From assembly GCA_051866775.1 (NCBI GenBank), contig JBJDXR010000042.1, positions 1 through 5,631 on the forward strand: 5,631 nt of DNA, given 5' to 3'. The stretch is from RUG626 sp051866775. GTDB lineage: Bacteria > Bacillota > Clostridia > Oscillospirales > Oscillospiraceae. Below are positions 5,412 to 5,631 of the stretch, piece after piece; position 1 is the first letter of the stretch; each line of letters begins with the position of its first letter. Below the pieces are notes generated by a model. That model was not told the DNA's origin. It made no database searches and saw only the letters and a program-made list of their open reading frames with translations. Made by a program: the position numbers and the translations under genes.

Positions 5412-5631
5412 ATGAAGAAAACAATCTCTGTGCTGCTTGCAGCCGTACTGATGCTCTCGCTTTTGGCGGGATGCGGTCAGAAGAAAAATGAGACTGAAGG
5501 AGACGGCACTTCGGACACGCCTGGCACGACCGATGCCGAGGCGACCTATACCTACAAGGGAACCTACTCCGGCGTGTCCACATGGTCGCCCACCGACTGG
5601 GAGATCAGCTCGGAGTATGACATGCTCGGCT
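5412..5631 (+). CDS. Substrate-binding lipoprotein, probably peptide/oligopeptide ABC transporter (N-terminal part)
   Basis: The 73 visible codons start with MKKTISVLLAAVLMLSLLAG and Cys21. This is a lipoprotein signal with lipobox LLAGC, so the mature protein should be lipid-anchored outside the membrane. A short polar linker rich in Gly, Thr, Asp and Glu (about 22-44) follows, then YTYKGTYSGVSTWSPTDWE (46-64). That start resembles family 5 solute-binding proteins for oligopeptides (OppA/DppA-like), although too little is visible to be certain. GGAGG at 5401-5405 is 6 nt before the ATG. The position 46 nt after an oligoendopeptidase supports a peptide-uptake role and probable co-transcription. 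The gene continues past the window edge. Confidence 0.75.
   Translation, partial: MKKTISVLLAAVLMLSLLAGCGQKKNETEGDGTSDTPGTTDAEATYTYKGTYSGVSTWSPTDWEISSEYDMLG

Overview
The window looks like chromosomal DNA from an anaerobic Clostridia-type Firmicute. The evidence is strong GGAGG-type ribosome binding sites throughout, a Gram-positive lipobox lipoprotein, an M3B oligoendopeptidase next to a peptide-binding lipoprotein, and relics of genes for proline fermentation (Stickland chemistry). It has two halves of different character. Positions 1 to about 2650 are AT-richer. From about 2690 onward the coding DNA is clearly GC-rich, apart from a short AT-rich spacer at 3031-3098.

Left half, minus strand: a compact three-gene operon, read right to left. 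It encodes a TetR-family regulator (1335-1946), an ABC transporter ATPase (447-1328) and an ABC-2 type permease cut by the window edge (1-450). The genes are tightly coupled: the ATPase ribosome binding site lies in the last codons of the regulator gene, and the ATPase stop overlaps the permease start as ATGA. A candidate promoter upstream of the regulator carries a 17-bp near-palindrome, with a second copy of its half-site between -35 and -10. This suggests an autoregulated exporter module.

Middle (1947-2669): about 720 bases of AT-rich DNA without a convincing gene. It contains two hairpin-plus-T-tract structures, both reading as terminators on the minus strand, a spaced 9-bp inverted repeat and a few very short open frames.

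Right half, plus strand: first a broken gene (2670-3030) that I read as the N-terminal part of a D-proline reductase proprotein (PrdA-like) joined to the extreme C-terminus of a proline racemase-family protein (PrdF-like). Next is a class III aminotransferase gene (3099-3657) that has lost two internal blocks. One loss is out of frame and occurred at a short repeat; the other is in frame, at two similar HG-TFG motifs. The PLP-lysine region is gone. These relics are followed by an intact M3B oligoendopeptidase (3698-5365) and the start of a substrate-binding lipoprotein, probably peptide-binding (from 5412).

The simplest reading is a locus that once linked peptide uptake, peptide hydrolysis and proline or ornithine-type amino-acid fermentation. 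Its amino-acid fermentation genes have collapsed by deletion while the peptide-handling genes remain intact. I found no CRISPR array, rRNA, tRNA or insertion sequence, and no convincing new multi-gene system. The main point of interest is the stepwise deletion decay of the proline-fermentation module.
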